Below, piece after piece: positions 44,151 through 52,775 of a stretch of 64,000 nucleotides of DNA. Within the stretch, counting starts at the first letter, position 1, and each line of letters starts with the position of its first letter. The DNA comes from Streptomyces sp. AC558_RSS880 (GTDB lineage: Bacteria; Actinomycetota; Actinomycetes; Streptomycetales; Streptomycetaceae): assembly GCF_019049255.1 (NCBI RefSeq), contig NZ_JAGMUJ010000030.1, positions 343,494 through 407,493 of the forward strand, written 5' to 3'. Under the pieces are notes generated by a model that had not been told where the DNA came from, did not search any database, and worked only from the letters and a program-made list of their open reading frames with translations. Both the position numbers and the translations under genes were made by a program.

Positions 44151-45608
44151 CTACGACTTCAACACCGCCTCCATCACCGCCCGCGCGATCGGTGCCGCCG
44201 TCCCGCCGCCGCTGATCTCCCGCCGGTTCGCCGCCGCGTCCTCGACCACCACCGCGACCGCCACCTTCGCCTCCATGTCCGCACCGCCCTGCGCCCAGGA
44301 GATGAACCAGGCGTACGGCGTACCGGAGTTGCCCAGTCCGTGCTGGGCGGTGCCGGTCTTGCCACCGACGATCGCGCCGGGGATCGCCGCCTTCGTGCCG
44401 GTGCCGTCCTCCACCACCCCCCGCATCAGCTCCCGCATCCGCATCGCCGTCGCCGGATGCATGACCCGCCGCACCGGACGGGAACCGGCCGTCGACACCG
44501 TGCCACCGCCCGCCCGCGTGGTGCGCTCCACCAGGTAAGGCTCCCGCATCTGCCCGCCGCCCGCGACGGCCGCCGCGACCATCGCCATCTGCAGCGGTGT
44601 CGCCCGGGTGTTGTACTGCCCGATCGACGACAGCGCGAGCTGCGCCCGGTCCACCGTGGTGTCGAAGGTGCTGCGCGCCACCTGGAACGGAACGCGCATG
44701 TCGGAGTCGTTGAAGCCGAAGTTCTCGGCCGTCGTCTTTATTTCCGCCACTCCCGTGGTCACCCCCAGCTTGGCGAACACCGTGTTGCAGGACCAGACGA
44801 ACGCCTTCCGCACCGAGGCGTTCTCGCAGCCCTCGGACCCGTTGGTCAGCCGGGTCCTCGTCCCCGGCAGGGTGTACGGGTCGGGGGAGCGGGTCGGCGC
44901 GTCCAGGTCCTCGACCACGCCCGCGTCCAGCGCCGCCGCAGCGGTGACCACCTTGAACGTCGAACCCGGCGGATACGTCCGCTGCACCGCCCGGTTCAGC
45001 ATCGGCCGGTCCGGGTCGGCGTTCAGCCGCGCCCAGGCGTCCCGCGCCGCCCTGCCGTTCCCGGACAGCAGCGCGGGGTCGTACGACGGGACCGACACCA
45101 GCGCCAGGATCCGCCCGGTCGACGGCTCCACCGCCGCCACCGCGCCCTTCCGGGAACGCAGCCCCTCGTACGCCGCCCGCTGCGCCGCCGGATCGATCGT
45201 CGTCACCACGTGGCCGCCCGCGTTGCGGGAGCGCGTGAACTCGTTCCACAGCGGCAGCGGCGCGAGGACCGGGGCGGCCCCGGACAGCAGCTCGTCCTCC
45301 GTGTGCTCCAGCAGCGTCGTCCCGTACTCCTGCGAGGCGAAGCCGGTCACCGGGGCGTACAACGGCCCGTCGCGGTACGTCCGTTCGTAGCGCAGGTGCT
45401 CCCCGGTGTCCCGGGAGCCGGTGACCGGCCGCCCGCCGACCAGGATGTCGCCGCGCGGCTGCTGGTAGCGGGCGATGGCGTCCCGGCGGTTGGCCGGGTT
45501 GTCGTCGTAGGCGTCGGCCCGCAGGACCTGGACGCGGGCGGCGTTCACCAGCAGCGCCACCAACAGCAGGGCGCAGAACAGCGCGGCATGCCGGATGTGC
45601 CGGGTCAC
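44151..45608 (-). CDS. Penicillin-binding protein 2-type transpeptidase
   Basis: This 485-residue class B PBP is a D,D-transpeptidase that crosslinks peptidoglycan. It has an N-terminal membrane helix (residues 4-24), a non-penicillin-binding domain at about 40-150, and a transpeptidase domain with S216 of PPGSTFKVVT, SCN at 273-275 (WSCNTVF) and KTGTA at 417-421. GTG at 45608 gives the typical PbpA-like N terminus; a GTG at 45659 overlapping the ftsW stop is the alternative. It is in an operon with the FtsW/RodA gene upstream. Confidence 0.93.
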   Translation of the reverse strand: MTRHIRHAALFCALLLVALLVNAARVQVLRADAYDDNPANRRDAIARYQQPRGDILVGGRPVTGSRDTGEHLRYERTYRDGPLYAPVTGFASQEYGTTLLEHTEDELLSGAAPVLAPLPLWNEFTRSRNAGGHVVTTIDPAAQRAAYEGLRSRKGAVAAVEPSTGRILALVSVPSYDPALLSGNGRAARDAWARLNADPDRPMLNRAVQRTYPPGSTFKVVTAAAALDAGVVEDLDAPTRSPDPYTLPGTRTRLTNGSEGCENASVRKAFVWSCNTVFAKLGVTTGVAEIKTTAENFGFNDSDMRVPFQVARSTFDTTVDRAQLALSSIGQYNTRATPLQMAMVAAAVAGGGQMREPYLVERTTRAGGGTVSTAGSRPVRRVMHPATAMRMRELMRGVVEDGTGTKAAIPGAIVGGKTGTAQHGLGNSGTPYAWFISWAQGGADMEAKVAVAVVVEDAAANRREISGGGTAAPIARAVMEAVLKS

Positions 45609-45645
45609 CGGGGCGCACCCCCGCCGCCGCGCCGGACGCGGCGGC

Positions 45646-47007
45646 TCATCGGACGGCACCCCCGCCGTCCTGCCGCCGCGCGGAGTCGCTCAGCCGGACC
45701 AGCAGCGCCACGATCGCCCAGTTGGTCACCACCGACGAGCCGCCCTGCGCCAGGAACGGCATCGCCATCCCGGTCAGCGGGATCAGCCCGGTCACCCCGC
45801 CCGCGATCACGAACACCTGGAGCGCCACGAGCGAGGCGAGCCCCACCGCGAGCAGCTGTCCGAAGGGGTCGCGCAGGGCCAGCCCCGCCCGGTAGCCGCG
45901 CTCCACCAACAGCCCGTAGAGCAGGAAGATCGCGGACAGCCCGGCCAGGCCCAGCTCCTCACCGGCCGTCGCCAGGATGAAGTCGGACTTGACCGCGAAG
46001 CCGATGAGCACCGAGTGTCCGAGCCCGAGCCCGGTGCCGAGCGTCCCGCCCTCCGCGAAGGCGAACAGGGACTGGGCGATCTGGTTCGGGCCCTCACCCG
46101 CCTCGATGGAGCCGAACGGGTGCAGCCAGGTCTCGATCCTGTGGTGCACGTGCGGTTCCAGCCGGCCCACCGCCACCGCCCCCAGCGAGGCCAGCAGCAG
46201 CCCCACCCCGATCCAGCCCGTCCGGCCGGTGGCGACGTACAGCAGGACCACGAACAGACCGAAGAACAGCAGCGAGGTGCCGAGGTCCCGCTCCAGCACC
46301 AGCACGCCCACGCTGACCAGCCAGACGGCGACGATCGGGCCGAGCACCCGCCCGGTGGGCAGCCGCAGCCACCGGGCGCGGCGGCCGGCGTAGGCGAGGG
46401 CGCCCCGGTTCGCGGCGAGGTACGCGGCGAAGAAGACCGCCAGCAGCACCTTCGCGAACTCGCCGGGCTGGATGGAGAAGCCGGCGACCCGGATCCAGAT
46501 CCGGGCCCCGTTCACCGCCGGGAAGAGGATCGGGACCGTCAGCAGGACCAGCGCGGTGGTGACGCAGACGTAGGTGTAGTTCTGCAGCACCCGGTGGTCG
46601 CGCAGCACCAGGACGACCGTGGTGAACAGCGCCACGCCCAGCGTCGACCAGACCAGCTGGGTCGGGGCCGCCGGATCGCCCGGCGTCTCCAGGTCGAGCC
46701 GGTAGATCAGCACCAGGCCGAGGCCGTTGAGCAGCACCCCGATGGGGAGCAGCACCGGGTCGGCGCGCGGGGCGCGCCGGCGCACCGCCAGATGGGCGAC
46801 CAGCGCGAGCGCGCCGAGCCCGGCGCCGTAACCGGCGGCGCCGGGCGGGACGGTGCCGTTCCTGGCGAGGCCGACGGCGCAGTAGCCGTACACCGACAGC
46901 AGGACGGCCAGGACGATCAGGGCGAGTTCGACGCCACGGCGCCCGGTGAGGCGGACGGCGGGCGCGGGCGGATCCGCCGTCGCCAGGGTGATACCGGCCT
47001 TGCTCAT
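45646..47007 (-). CDS. FtsW/RodA/SpoVE-family peptidoglycan glycosyltransferase
   Basis: This 453-residue multi-pass SEDS protein polymerises glycan strands in the membrane. Predicted helices run from about 28 onward in around ten segments. Conserved SEDS residues include the GARIWIRVAGFSIQPGEFAKVLL block with its acidic Glu, VWLVSVGVLVLERDLGTSLLFFGLFVV, and the C-terminal VIAGGVTGLIPLTGMAMPFLAQGGSS. The start at 47007 gives a short N-terminal arm. It is followed by its cognate PBP2 gene, the normal SEDS-bPBP pairing. Confidence 0.94.
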   Translation of the reverse strand: MSKAGITLATADPPAPAVRLTGRRGVELALIVLAVLLSVYGYCAVGLARNGTVPPGAAGYGAGLGALALVAHLAVRRRAPRADPVLLPIGVLLNGLGLVLIYRLDLETPGDPAAPTQLVWSTLGVALFTTVVLVLRDHRVLQNYTYVCVTTALVLLTVPILFPAVNGARIWIRVAGFSIQPGEFAKVLLAVFFAAYLAANRGALAYAGRRARWLRLPTGRVLGPIVAVWLVSVGVLVLERDLGTSLLFFGLFVVLLYVATGRTGWIGVGLLLASLGAVAVGRLEPHVHHRIETWLHPFGSIEAGEGPNQIAQSLFAFAEGGTLGTGLGLGHSVLIGFAVKSDFILATAGEELGLAGLSAIFLLYGLLVERGYRAGLALRDPFGQLLAVGLASLVALQVFVIAGGVTGLIPLTGMAMPFLAQGGSSVVTNWAIVALLVRLSDSARRQDGGGAVR

Positions 47008-47050
47008 GTCCGGAACTTAACCGAATGGGGCGCCTTGCGTGCTTCGCTCG

Positions 47051-47938
47051 TCAGCACCAGCGTGGCGCGGGGCCGATGTTGTCGATGTGGGCGGCCGGGC
47101 CCCACGCCCAGGTGCCGTCCGTGAGGAGGTACCAGAGCGGGTTGCCCTCCACCTTGTCGCCCGGGACCTTGCAGAAGATCGAGACGACGTCGCCCTTGTG
47201 GACGTACCGGATGATCTGCGAACCCCGGTTCGGGGCGCTGCGCAGGGGCAGGGACCCCGCCGTGACGACACCCTTGTACTCGCCCTGGTCGCCGTGGTTG
47301 CCGCCGGCCGGGTTGTCGAAGTTGCCGTTGCCGCCCTGCTGGTTGCCGTTGCCGTTGCCACCTTGCTGGTTTCCGTTGTCACCCTGCTGGTGGTTGTTGC
47401 CGCCGGCCTGTTGGTTGAAGTTGCCGTTACCGCCGGCCTGGTTGTTGAAGTTGCCGTTGCCGCCCTGTTGGTTCGCGTTGCCGGCTTGCTGGTAGCCGTT
47501 GCCACCCTGTTGGTTGCCGTTGCCGCCTTGCTGGTTGCCGCCGCCCTGTTGGTTGCCGTTGCCGTTGCCGTTACCGCCTTGCTGGTAGCCGTTGCCGCCG
47601 GCCTGGTTGTTGAAGTTGCCGTTGCCGCCCTGTTGGTTCGCGTTGCCGGCTTGCTGGTAGCCGTTGCCACCTTGCTGGTTGCCGTTGCCGCCTTGCTGGT
47701 TGCCGCCGCCCTGTTGGTTGCCGTTGCCGTTACCGCCTTGCTGGTAGCCGTTGCCGCCGGCCTGGTTGTTGAAGTTTCCGTTGCCGCCCTGCTGACTCCA
47801 GTTCCACTGGCCGCCGCCCTGGTTCGGGTCGTCGGCGGCGACGGCGGGGGTGACGGCGGTCGCGGCCGCGAGGGCCCCGGCGGCGAGAGCTATGGGCAGA
47901 CGGCGGGTGAGCGGGGGGCGCGGGGGGCGCAGGGACAT
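47051..47938 (-). CDS. Secreted Asn/Gln/Gly-repeat protein with C-terminal SH3-like domain
   Basis: This 295-residue protein has a signal peptide at 1-35 (ALAAGALAAATAVTPAVAAD). A repeat region at 51-219 is built of G, N and Q with single F, Y and A (QAGGNGYQQGGNGNGNQQGG). It contains a 53-residue unit at 51-103, a near copy of 55 residues at 104-158 and a partial third. The C-terminal domain (220-295, YKGVVTAGSLPLRSAPNRGSQIIRYVHKGDVVSIFCKV) is a bacterial SH3 fold with two cysteines. The SH3 part may bind the cell wall. The repeat is prion- or amyloid-like in composition. It lies 43 bases behind ftsW. Confidence 0.88.
   Translation of the reverse strand: MSLRPPRPPLTRRLPIALAAGALAAATAVTPAVAADDPNQGGGQWNWSQQGGNGNFNNQAGGNGYQQGGNGNGNQQGGGNQQGGNGNQQGGNGYQQAGNANQQGGNGNFNNQAGGNGYQQGGNGNGNGNQQGGGNQQGGNGNQQGGNGYQQAGNANQQGGNGNFNNQAGGNGNFNQQAGGNNHQQGDNGNQQGGNGNGNQQGGNGNFDNPAGGNHGDQGEYKGVVTAGSLPLRSAPNRGSQIIRYVHKGDVVSIFCKVPGDKVEGNPLWYLLTDGTWAWGPAAHIDNIGPAPRWC
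47282..47788 (-). repeat. Tandem duplication inside the Asn/Gln/Gly repeat gene
   Basis: The DNA for residues 51-103 (47630-47788) is repeated for residues 104-158 (47465-47629) with one extra GN pair. A partial third copy runs to residue 219 (to 47282). The duplication is in frame and keeps the Gly/Asn/Gln code, so the array can grow or shrink by recombination without frameshift. Shorter DNA repeats within it, such as GGCAACGGCAAC, make copy-number change likely. Confidence 0.85.
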
Positions 47939-48054
47939 GACAGTACCTCCACATGCGGTGAAACGGGTCGAAGGAGACTTATCGCCACACTAGGAGCGAC
48001 CCTCCGTGCCCGCCCGCCCTGCTGCGCCATCGGAGACGGTGCCGCCCGCCCCGC

Positions 48055-48561
48055 CTACTCCGTCAGCTCCTCCAGCAGCCGTGCCGTGGGCAGCCCGGCG
48101 CGGAGGTAGTCGACGAACAGGTCGTTGTGCAGGGCCCAGGGCGAGCGGCGGGAGCGGATCAGCCGGATCGCCGCCTCGGCGGTCCTGCCCTGCCGCATCA
48201 GCGCGTGCGCGGTCACCAGGCCCGAGCGGTTGTACCCGTGGTAACAGCGCACGAGGACCGTACGGCCGCCGTCCAGTGCCTCGCACGCCGCCTCGGCCAG
48301 CCGGATCACGCCCGCGAGCTGTGTCCCGTCCAGCGGCCCGTCGGGGATCGGCCACACATGGTGTTCGACCCCGGGGTCCGGGCCGTGTCCGGGCAGCCGC
48401 AACAGCGTCTGCACAAGATCGAACTGCCGGTTCACCACAGCGAACTCCAGCCGGCCGGAAAGGCCCCGGAACTCGTGCCCGCCCATCCACAGACCGGGCA
48501 CGATCTCGTTCCACGGACTGTCCGGAGCCGGTATGTCGGGTTGCCTCCTGCGGGTACGCAA
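48055..48561 (-). CDS. Dual-specificity/tyrosine phosphatase-like protein
   Basis: This 168-residue phosphatase has C106 and R112 in the CX5R signature RCYHGYNRSGL. The conserved aspartate-containing loop PIPDGPLDGTQLAGVIRLAE lies at about 72-90. It acts on phosphotyrosine or another phosphate ester. TTG at 48561 has GGGGAGG six bases upstream and removes an acidic leader; a TTG at 48588 is the alternative. It converges with no gene and is separate from the SH3 protein by about 115 bases. Confidence 0.85.
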   Translation of the reverse strand: MRTRRRQPDIPAPDSPWNEIVPGLWMGGHEFRGLSGRLEFAVVNRQFDLVQTLLRLPGHGPDPGVEHHVWPIPDGPLDGTQLAGVIRLAEAACEALDGGRTVLVRCYHGYNRSGLVTAHALMRQGRTAEAAIRLIRSRRSPWALHNDLFVDYLRAGLPTARLLEELTE

Positions 48562-48661
48562 CGGCGCCTCCCCACCCTCACCGCCCAACTCCTCTCAAAG
48601 GTAACCGGCTTCTTGCCCCTGGAGCACCCCGCCTGTTCCCATGGACATGGGGTGATGGTGC

Positions 48662-49465
48662 ATGGAGCGACTGCGCGTCATACCGACCTGGCGGTACGGC
48701 CGCGAAAGGCTGTACGTCTGCCTCCCGGACGGCAGGAACGTCGCCTGGTACGACCGTGAGACGGCCAGGGTGAACCTGCTCGGCGAGGACCACGAGGAGG
48801 ACGTGCTCACCGCGCTGGGCCCCTTCCTCACCGGCCCGGTCTCGGTCGGCCCGCCCCCGGTTCCCACCCCCGCCGAGCTGGCACGTCTGTCCCTGCACCC
48901 CGACGACGACCTCGCGCCGAACCGCCCCGGTGAGGCCCTGCTGATCGATCTCGACCGTAACCCCGGCCCGGCCCGCCGCCTCCGCCCCGACCCGCGCCGC
49001 AGGGCGCTCACGGCGGAGCGGACGGTGGGCGAGGCCCTGGACCGCACGGACGGCGCCGGCTGGCACGCCCTGCACTCGGTTCCGCTCCCCGGCGGCGACC
49101 GCATCCACCACCTGCTGATCGGTCCCGGCGGTCTGTACGCCGTCCACGCCCTGTACGCCCACCGGCAGCGGGTGACGGTCGCCGACCCCCGGGTCGGCCT
49201 GGGCCGGCACGAACCGCGCCCTCTGCTGCGCCGGGTCCGGGCCGACGCCGACCGTGCCTCCTACGCCCTGACGGCCGAGGTCCGCCCGGTGCTCGTCCTG
49301 GTCGGCGCGTCGGCCGTGACGATCCCGGCCCCGCCCCGCGAGGTGCGCGTCCTGACGGACGCCGACGTGGAGTCCCTGACCCGCACGGGCGGAGTCCTGA
49401 AACCGGCCGACGTGGAGGCCCTGCACGCGATGGCCCGGGACCGGAACACCTGGGCCCGGCTGTGA
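48662..49465 (+). CDS. NERD-like (nuclease-related domain) protein
   Basis: This 267-residue protein has an N-terminal beta-rich part MERLRVIPTWRYGRERLYVCLPDGRNVAWYDRE. The later segment AERTVGEALDRTDGAGWHALHSVPLPGGDRIHHLLIGPGGLYAVHA is typical of NERD domains, which resemble restriction-endonuclease-like folds. There is no HRDC or helicase domain attached. It may act on DNA ends, suggested by the Ku gene 209 bases downstream on the same strand, but catalysis is uncertain. Confidence 0.78.
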   Translation: MERLRVIPTWRYGRERLYVCLPDGRNVAWYDRETARVNLLGEDHEEDVLTALGPFLTGPVSVGPPPVPTPAELARLSLHPDDDLAPNRPGEALLIDLDRNPGPARRLRPDPRRRALTAERTVGEALDRTDGAGWHALHSVPLPGGDRIHHLLIGPGGLYAVHALYAHRQRVTVADPRVGLGRHEPRPLLRRVRADADRASYALTAEVRPVLVLVGASAVTIPAPPREVRVLTDADVESLTRTGGVLKPADVEALHAMARDRNTWARL

Positions 49466-49674
49466 CCGGCCGGGGCCGTGGGGCGGCTTCTCGTGGCGTC
49501 ACGGAGTGACCGGGGCCGCGGACCCCGGGCCGGCCGGTGCGGCACTTTCTCCGGACCGCTGGGCGCGAGCCGTCGCCCCCCGTCCCGGTGGCGGGCATCA
49601 TAGGATGGAAATCTCGCGCAAAATGCGACAAATTCCCCGACTGTGATCGGCGGGCGACCGGAGAGGTGTCGCAC

Positions 49675-50742
49675 ATGAGATCCATCTGGAACGGCGTGAT
49701 CTCGTTCGGCCTGGTCAGAATCCCGATCAAGCTCGTGAACGCCACCGAGAGCCACGCGGTCCCCTTCCGCGAGATCCACACGGAGGACGGCGGCCGGATC
49801 CGGCACCGCAAGTTCTGCGAGCTGGAGGACCGCGAGGTCACCGCCCAGGAGATCAGCAGGGGCTACGAGGAGGCGGACGGCACGATCATCCCGATCACCG
49901 ACGAGGACCTGGCCCACCTGCCGATCCCCACCGCCAGGACGATCGAGATCGTCACCTTCGTTCCCGAGGAGCGGATCGATCCGCTCCAGCTGGGCGCCGC
50001 GTACTACCTGGCGGCGGGCAGGGCGCCGGCCGCCAGGCCGTACACGCTCCTGCGGGAGGCCCTGAAGCGCGGCAACAGGGTGGCCATCGCGAAGTTCGCG
50101 CTGCGGGGCAGGGAGCGCCTGGGCATGCTCCGCGTGGTCGGCGAGGCGATCGCCCTGCACGGCCTGCTCTGGCCGGACGAGGTCCGGGCCCCCGAAGGGA
50201 TCGCCCCCGCCGCGGACGTCACCCTCCACGACAAGGAGCTGAACCTCGCGGACGCCCTGATGGACGCCCTCGGCGAGGTCGGCCTGGAGGACCTGCGCGA
50301 CGAGTACCGCGAGGCGGTGGAGGAGGTCGTCGCCGCCAAGATCTCGGGTGAGGCCCTGCCCGAGGTGCCCGAACCGGAGCGCGGCGTCGAGATCCTGGAC
50401 CTGACGACGGCCCTGGAACGGAGCGTCCGCGCGGCCCGCGGTGAGCCGGAGGAGGCCGGGGCCGAGCGGTCGCCGCGGCGCGGGACGTCCCGCTCGTCCC
50501 CCAAGGAGACCGGCGGCAGGAAGTCCACGTCGACGGCGGAGAAGAAGACGGCGTCCCCGGCACGGAAGTCGACGTCGAGGACGAGCCGGGCCGAGAAGAG
50601 GACGACGGCGAAGAGCACGGCAGGGGACACGGCCAAGAGCACAGTCAAGAGCACGGCCAAGGGCACGGCCGGGAAGGCACCCGCGGAGAAGACCCCGGCG
50701 AAGGCGAAGAAGACGGCGGCGTCCCGCAAGCGCTCGGCCTGA
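49675..50742 (+). CDS. ku: Non-homologous end-joining protein Ku with long basic tail
   Basis: This 355-residue Ku starts MRSIWNGVISFGLVRIPIKLVNATES. The Ku core spans about 1-250 and includes LHDKELNLADALMDALGEVGLEDLRDEYREAVEEVVAAKISGE. Residues 265-355 form a Lys/Ala/Ser/Thr-rich tail (TAKSTAGDTAKSTVKSTAKG). Homodimeric Ku encircles DNA ends and recruits LigD. The basic tail is longer than the minimal bacterial Ku and should add sequence-independent DNA binding. The ATG at 49675 has GGAGAGG upstream. No ligD is in the window. Confidence 0.95.
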   Translation: MRSIWNGVISFGLVRIPIKLVNATESHAVPFREIHTEDGGRIRHRKFCELEDREVTAQEISRGYEEADGTIIPITDEDLAHLPIPTARTIEIVTFVPEERIDPLQLGAAYYLAAGRAPAARPYTLLREALKRGNRVAIAKFALRGRERLGMLRVVGEAIALHGLLWPDEVRAPEGIAPAADVTLHDKELNLADALMDALGEVGLEDLRDEYREAVEEVVAAKISGEALPEVPEPERGVEILDLTTALERSVRAARGEPEEAGAERSPRRGTSRSSPKETGGRKSTSTAEKKTASPARKSTSRTSRAEKRTTAKSTAGDTAKSTVKSTAKGTAGKAPAEKTPAKAKKTAASRKRSA

Positions 50743-50805
50743 CCCGCCGCGGGGACCGCCCGCACGCCGCGCTCGTGGCGCCGGCGCGCGGGCCACCGTC
50801 CCCGC

Positions 50806-52575
50806 CTACGCCACCCGCCTCAGCGCCAGCACCGCGTTGTGCCCCCCGAACCCGAACGAGTTGCTCAGCACCAGGTCACCGGTGTCCGGCAGCATCCGCG
50901 GTTCCCCCCGCACCACGTCCAGGTCGATCGCGCCGTCGACCTCCCCGCAGCCCACCGTCGGCGGCATCACCCCGTGGTGCAGCGTGAGCACCGCGGCGAC
51001 CGCCTCCACTCCGCCCGCGGCCCCCTGGAGGTGCCCCAGGTGCCCCTTCAGGGCCGTGACCGGCACCTCCCGCCGTCCGAGCACGCTCCGCAGCGCCCGG
51101 GCCTCCGCGAGATCGCCGTCGACCGTCGCGGTGGCGTGCGCGTTGACGTGGACCACGTCCGCCACCCGGCCCCCCGCGTCCCGCACGGCCCGCCGCAGCG
51201 CGAGCGCGATGCCGTCGCCGGACGGATCCGGCGCCGCGACGTGGTGGGCGTCGGCGGACAGTCCCCATCCGGCGGCCTCGCAGTAGACACGGGCCCCGCG
51301 GGCGCGTGCGTGCTCCTCGGACTCCAGGACGAGCACCCCCGCCCCCTCCCCGTTGACGAACCCGTCACGGTCCTCGGCGAACGGGCGTGACGGCGAGCCC
51401 CCGGACGGGTCCCCCTCGGCCAGCGCCCGCATCGCGGCGAAGGACGCCATGATCGCCGGCGTCACGACCGCCTCGGCACCGCCCGCGAGGGCGACGTCGA
51501 CCCGCCCGTACCGGATGCGGTCGACGGCCTGCCCGATCGCCTCGGTCCCGGAGGCGCACGCACTGGTCACGGTGCGCGCCTCACCGGTGATGTGCAGGTC
51601 GAGGGAGACCTGCGAGGCCGCCTGCGAGGGCACCGTCATGGGCGTGGTCAGCGGTGAGACACCGCGCGGCCCCTTCTCCCGCAGCCTGCGGTCCCCGCCG
51701 ACCAGCACCGACGCGTCCCCGAGGATGGCGCCGAGGCTCACCCCGACCCGTTCCGGGTCGAGCCCGCTCTCGCGCGTGCCACCCTGCGCGTACCCCGCGT
51801 CGGCCCACGCCTCCCGCGCCGCCAGCACGGCGAACTGCGCGGCCCGGTTCATCCGCCGCGCCGCCTGCCGGGGCAGCAGCCCGGCCGGGTCCACCGGCAC
51901 GGTCCCGGCGATCCGCACCGGCAGCCCGTCGAACTCCTCGCCCGTCAACTCCCGTATGCCGTGCCGCCCGTCGAGCAGTCCCTGCCACAACTCGCCCGCG
52001 CCGACGCCCAGCGGGGTGACGGCACCGAGCCCGGTGACGACGACCCGCCGCGCCCCTGCCGCCTCAGCCGCCCGCACGGGGCGCGGCTCGTGCCGTACGA
52101 GGTGTCCCTCCCGGTCGGCCCCGGCGGCCCACCGGCGCACCTCGGCGTCGGACACCGGCCCGGCCGGGCCCTCGCCGTCGGCGTGCCAGCCGCCCCAGCG
52201 GCGGACGTACGTCACCTCCTCGGCCCGCGGGTCGACGGCGCGCAGGGTGCGTACCCGGTCCCCGTCCCGGAACTCCACGCCGTCGAGGGACGGCGAGCTC
52301 ACCCGCGGGACCGCGGCCGCGTCCATCCGCCGCCCGGCGACGGTCACCCGCTGGTCGCGGCGCAGCACCTCCTCGTGGTCCACCCCGCCGAGCGGTGGCC
52401 GCAGCGTGACCCGGATCACCTCCGGGCCCTCGGGCAGTGTGTGCGTCACCACGTGCCACCGGTGCCGCACCGCCTCCTCGTGGGACAGGGCGAACAGATC
52501 ACCGGGAACCACCTCGGCGGCGGTGACCGCGTACGGGCGTATGGGTACTTCAGGCGTTTCGGGGGAGTGGGTCAT
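50806..52575 (-). CDS. Beta-ketoacyl synthase with unusual N-terminal extension
   Basis: The 589-residue protein has a ketosynthase from about residue 175 (RRVVVTGLGAVTPLGVGAGEL). Its active-site C340 sits in TVTSACASGTEA, H480 in VNAHATAT, K510 and H515 in KGHLGHLQGAAG, and NSFGFGGHN near the C terminus. The full C-H-K-H set points to condensation activity. The first 170 residues are not part of a KAS fold: two short beta-rich modules (TAAEVVPGDLFALSHEEAVRHRWHVVTHTL; DGDRVRTLRAVDPRAEEVTYVRRWGGWHADGEG) I do not recognise. No acyl carrier protein, ketoreductase or thioesterase gene is nearby, so the pathway is unknown. Confidence 0.9.
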   Translation of the reverse strand: MTHSPETPEVPIRPYAVTAAEVVPGDLFALSHEEAVRHRWHVVTHTLPEGPEVIRVTLRPPLGGVDHEEVLRRDQRVTVAGRRMDAAAVPRVSSPSLDGVEFRDGDRVRTLRAVDPRAEEVTYVRRWGGWHADGEGPAGPVSDAEVRRWAAGADREGHLVRHEPRPVRAAEAAGARRVVVTGLGAVTPLGVGAGELWQGLLDGRHGIRELTGEEFDGLPVRIAGTVPVDPAGLLPRQAARRMNRAAQFAVLAAREAWADAGYAQGGTRESGLDPERVGVSLGAILGDASVLVGGDRRLREKGPRGVSPLTTPMTVPSQAASQVSLDLHITGEARTVTSACASGTEAIGQAVDRIRYGRVDVALAGGAEAVVTPAIMASFAAMRALAEGDPSGGSPSRPFAEDRDGFVNGEGAGVLVLESEEHARARGARVYCEAAGWGLSADAHHVAAPDPSGDGIALALRRAVRDAGGRVADVVHVNAHATATVDGDLAEARALRSVLGRREVPVTALKGHLGHLQGAAGGVEAVAAVLTLHHGVMPPTVGCGEVDGAIDLDVVRGEPRMLPDTGDLVLSNSFGFGGHNAVLALRRVA

Positions 52576-52775
52576 GGCCGCGCATGCTCTCTTCGATCCG
52601 AACTGTCGTACTGAGGGCGGTTACGAGTGTTCTGTACGACGTGCGAACGGGCCATGGCCGCATCCGGAGCATGTCCGATTTGCCATGTTCTACCAGGTGG
52701 GTGACGGGAGACACATCCGGCAATCCGTGCGCGGATCCGACGAGTTGCCCGGCCGTGGGTCGCGTGTGTAAAACG

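Noticed and set aside
47282..47788. Repeat array that at first looked CRISPR-like
   Set aside because: The repeats are in-frame GGC/AAC/CAG codons inside a secreted protein; there are no unique spacers of constant length and no cas genes.
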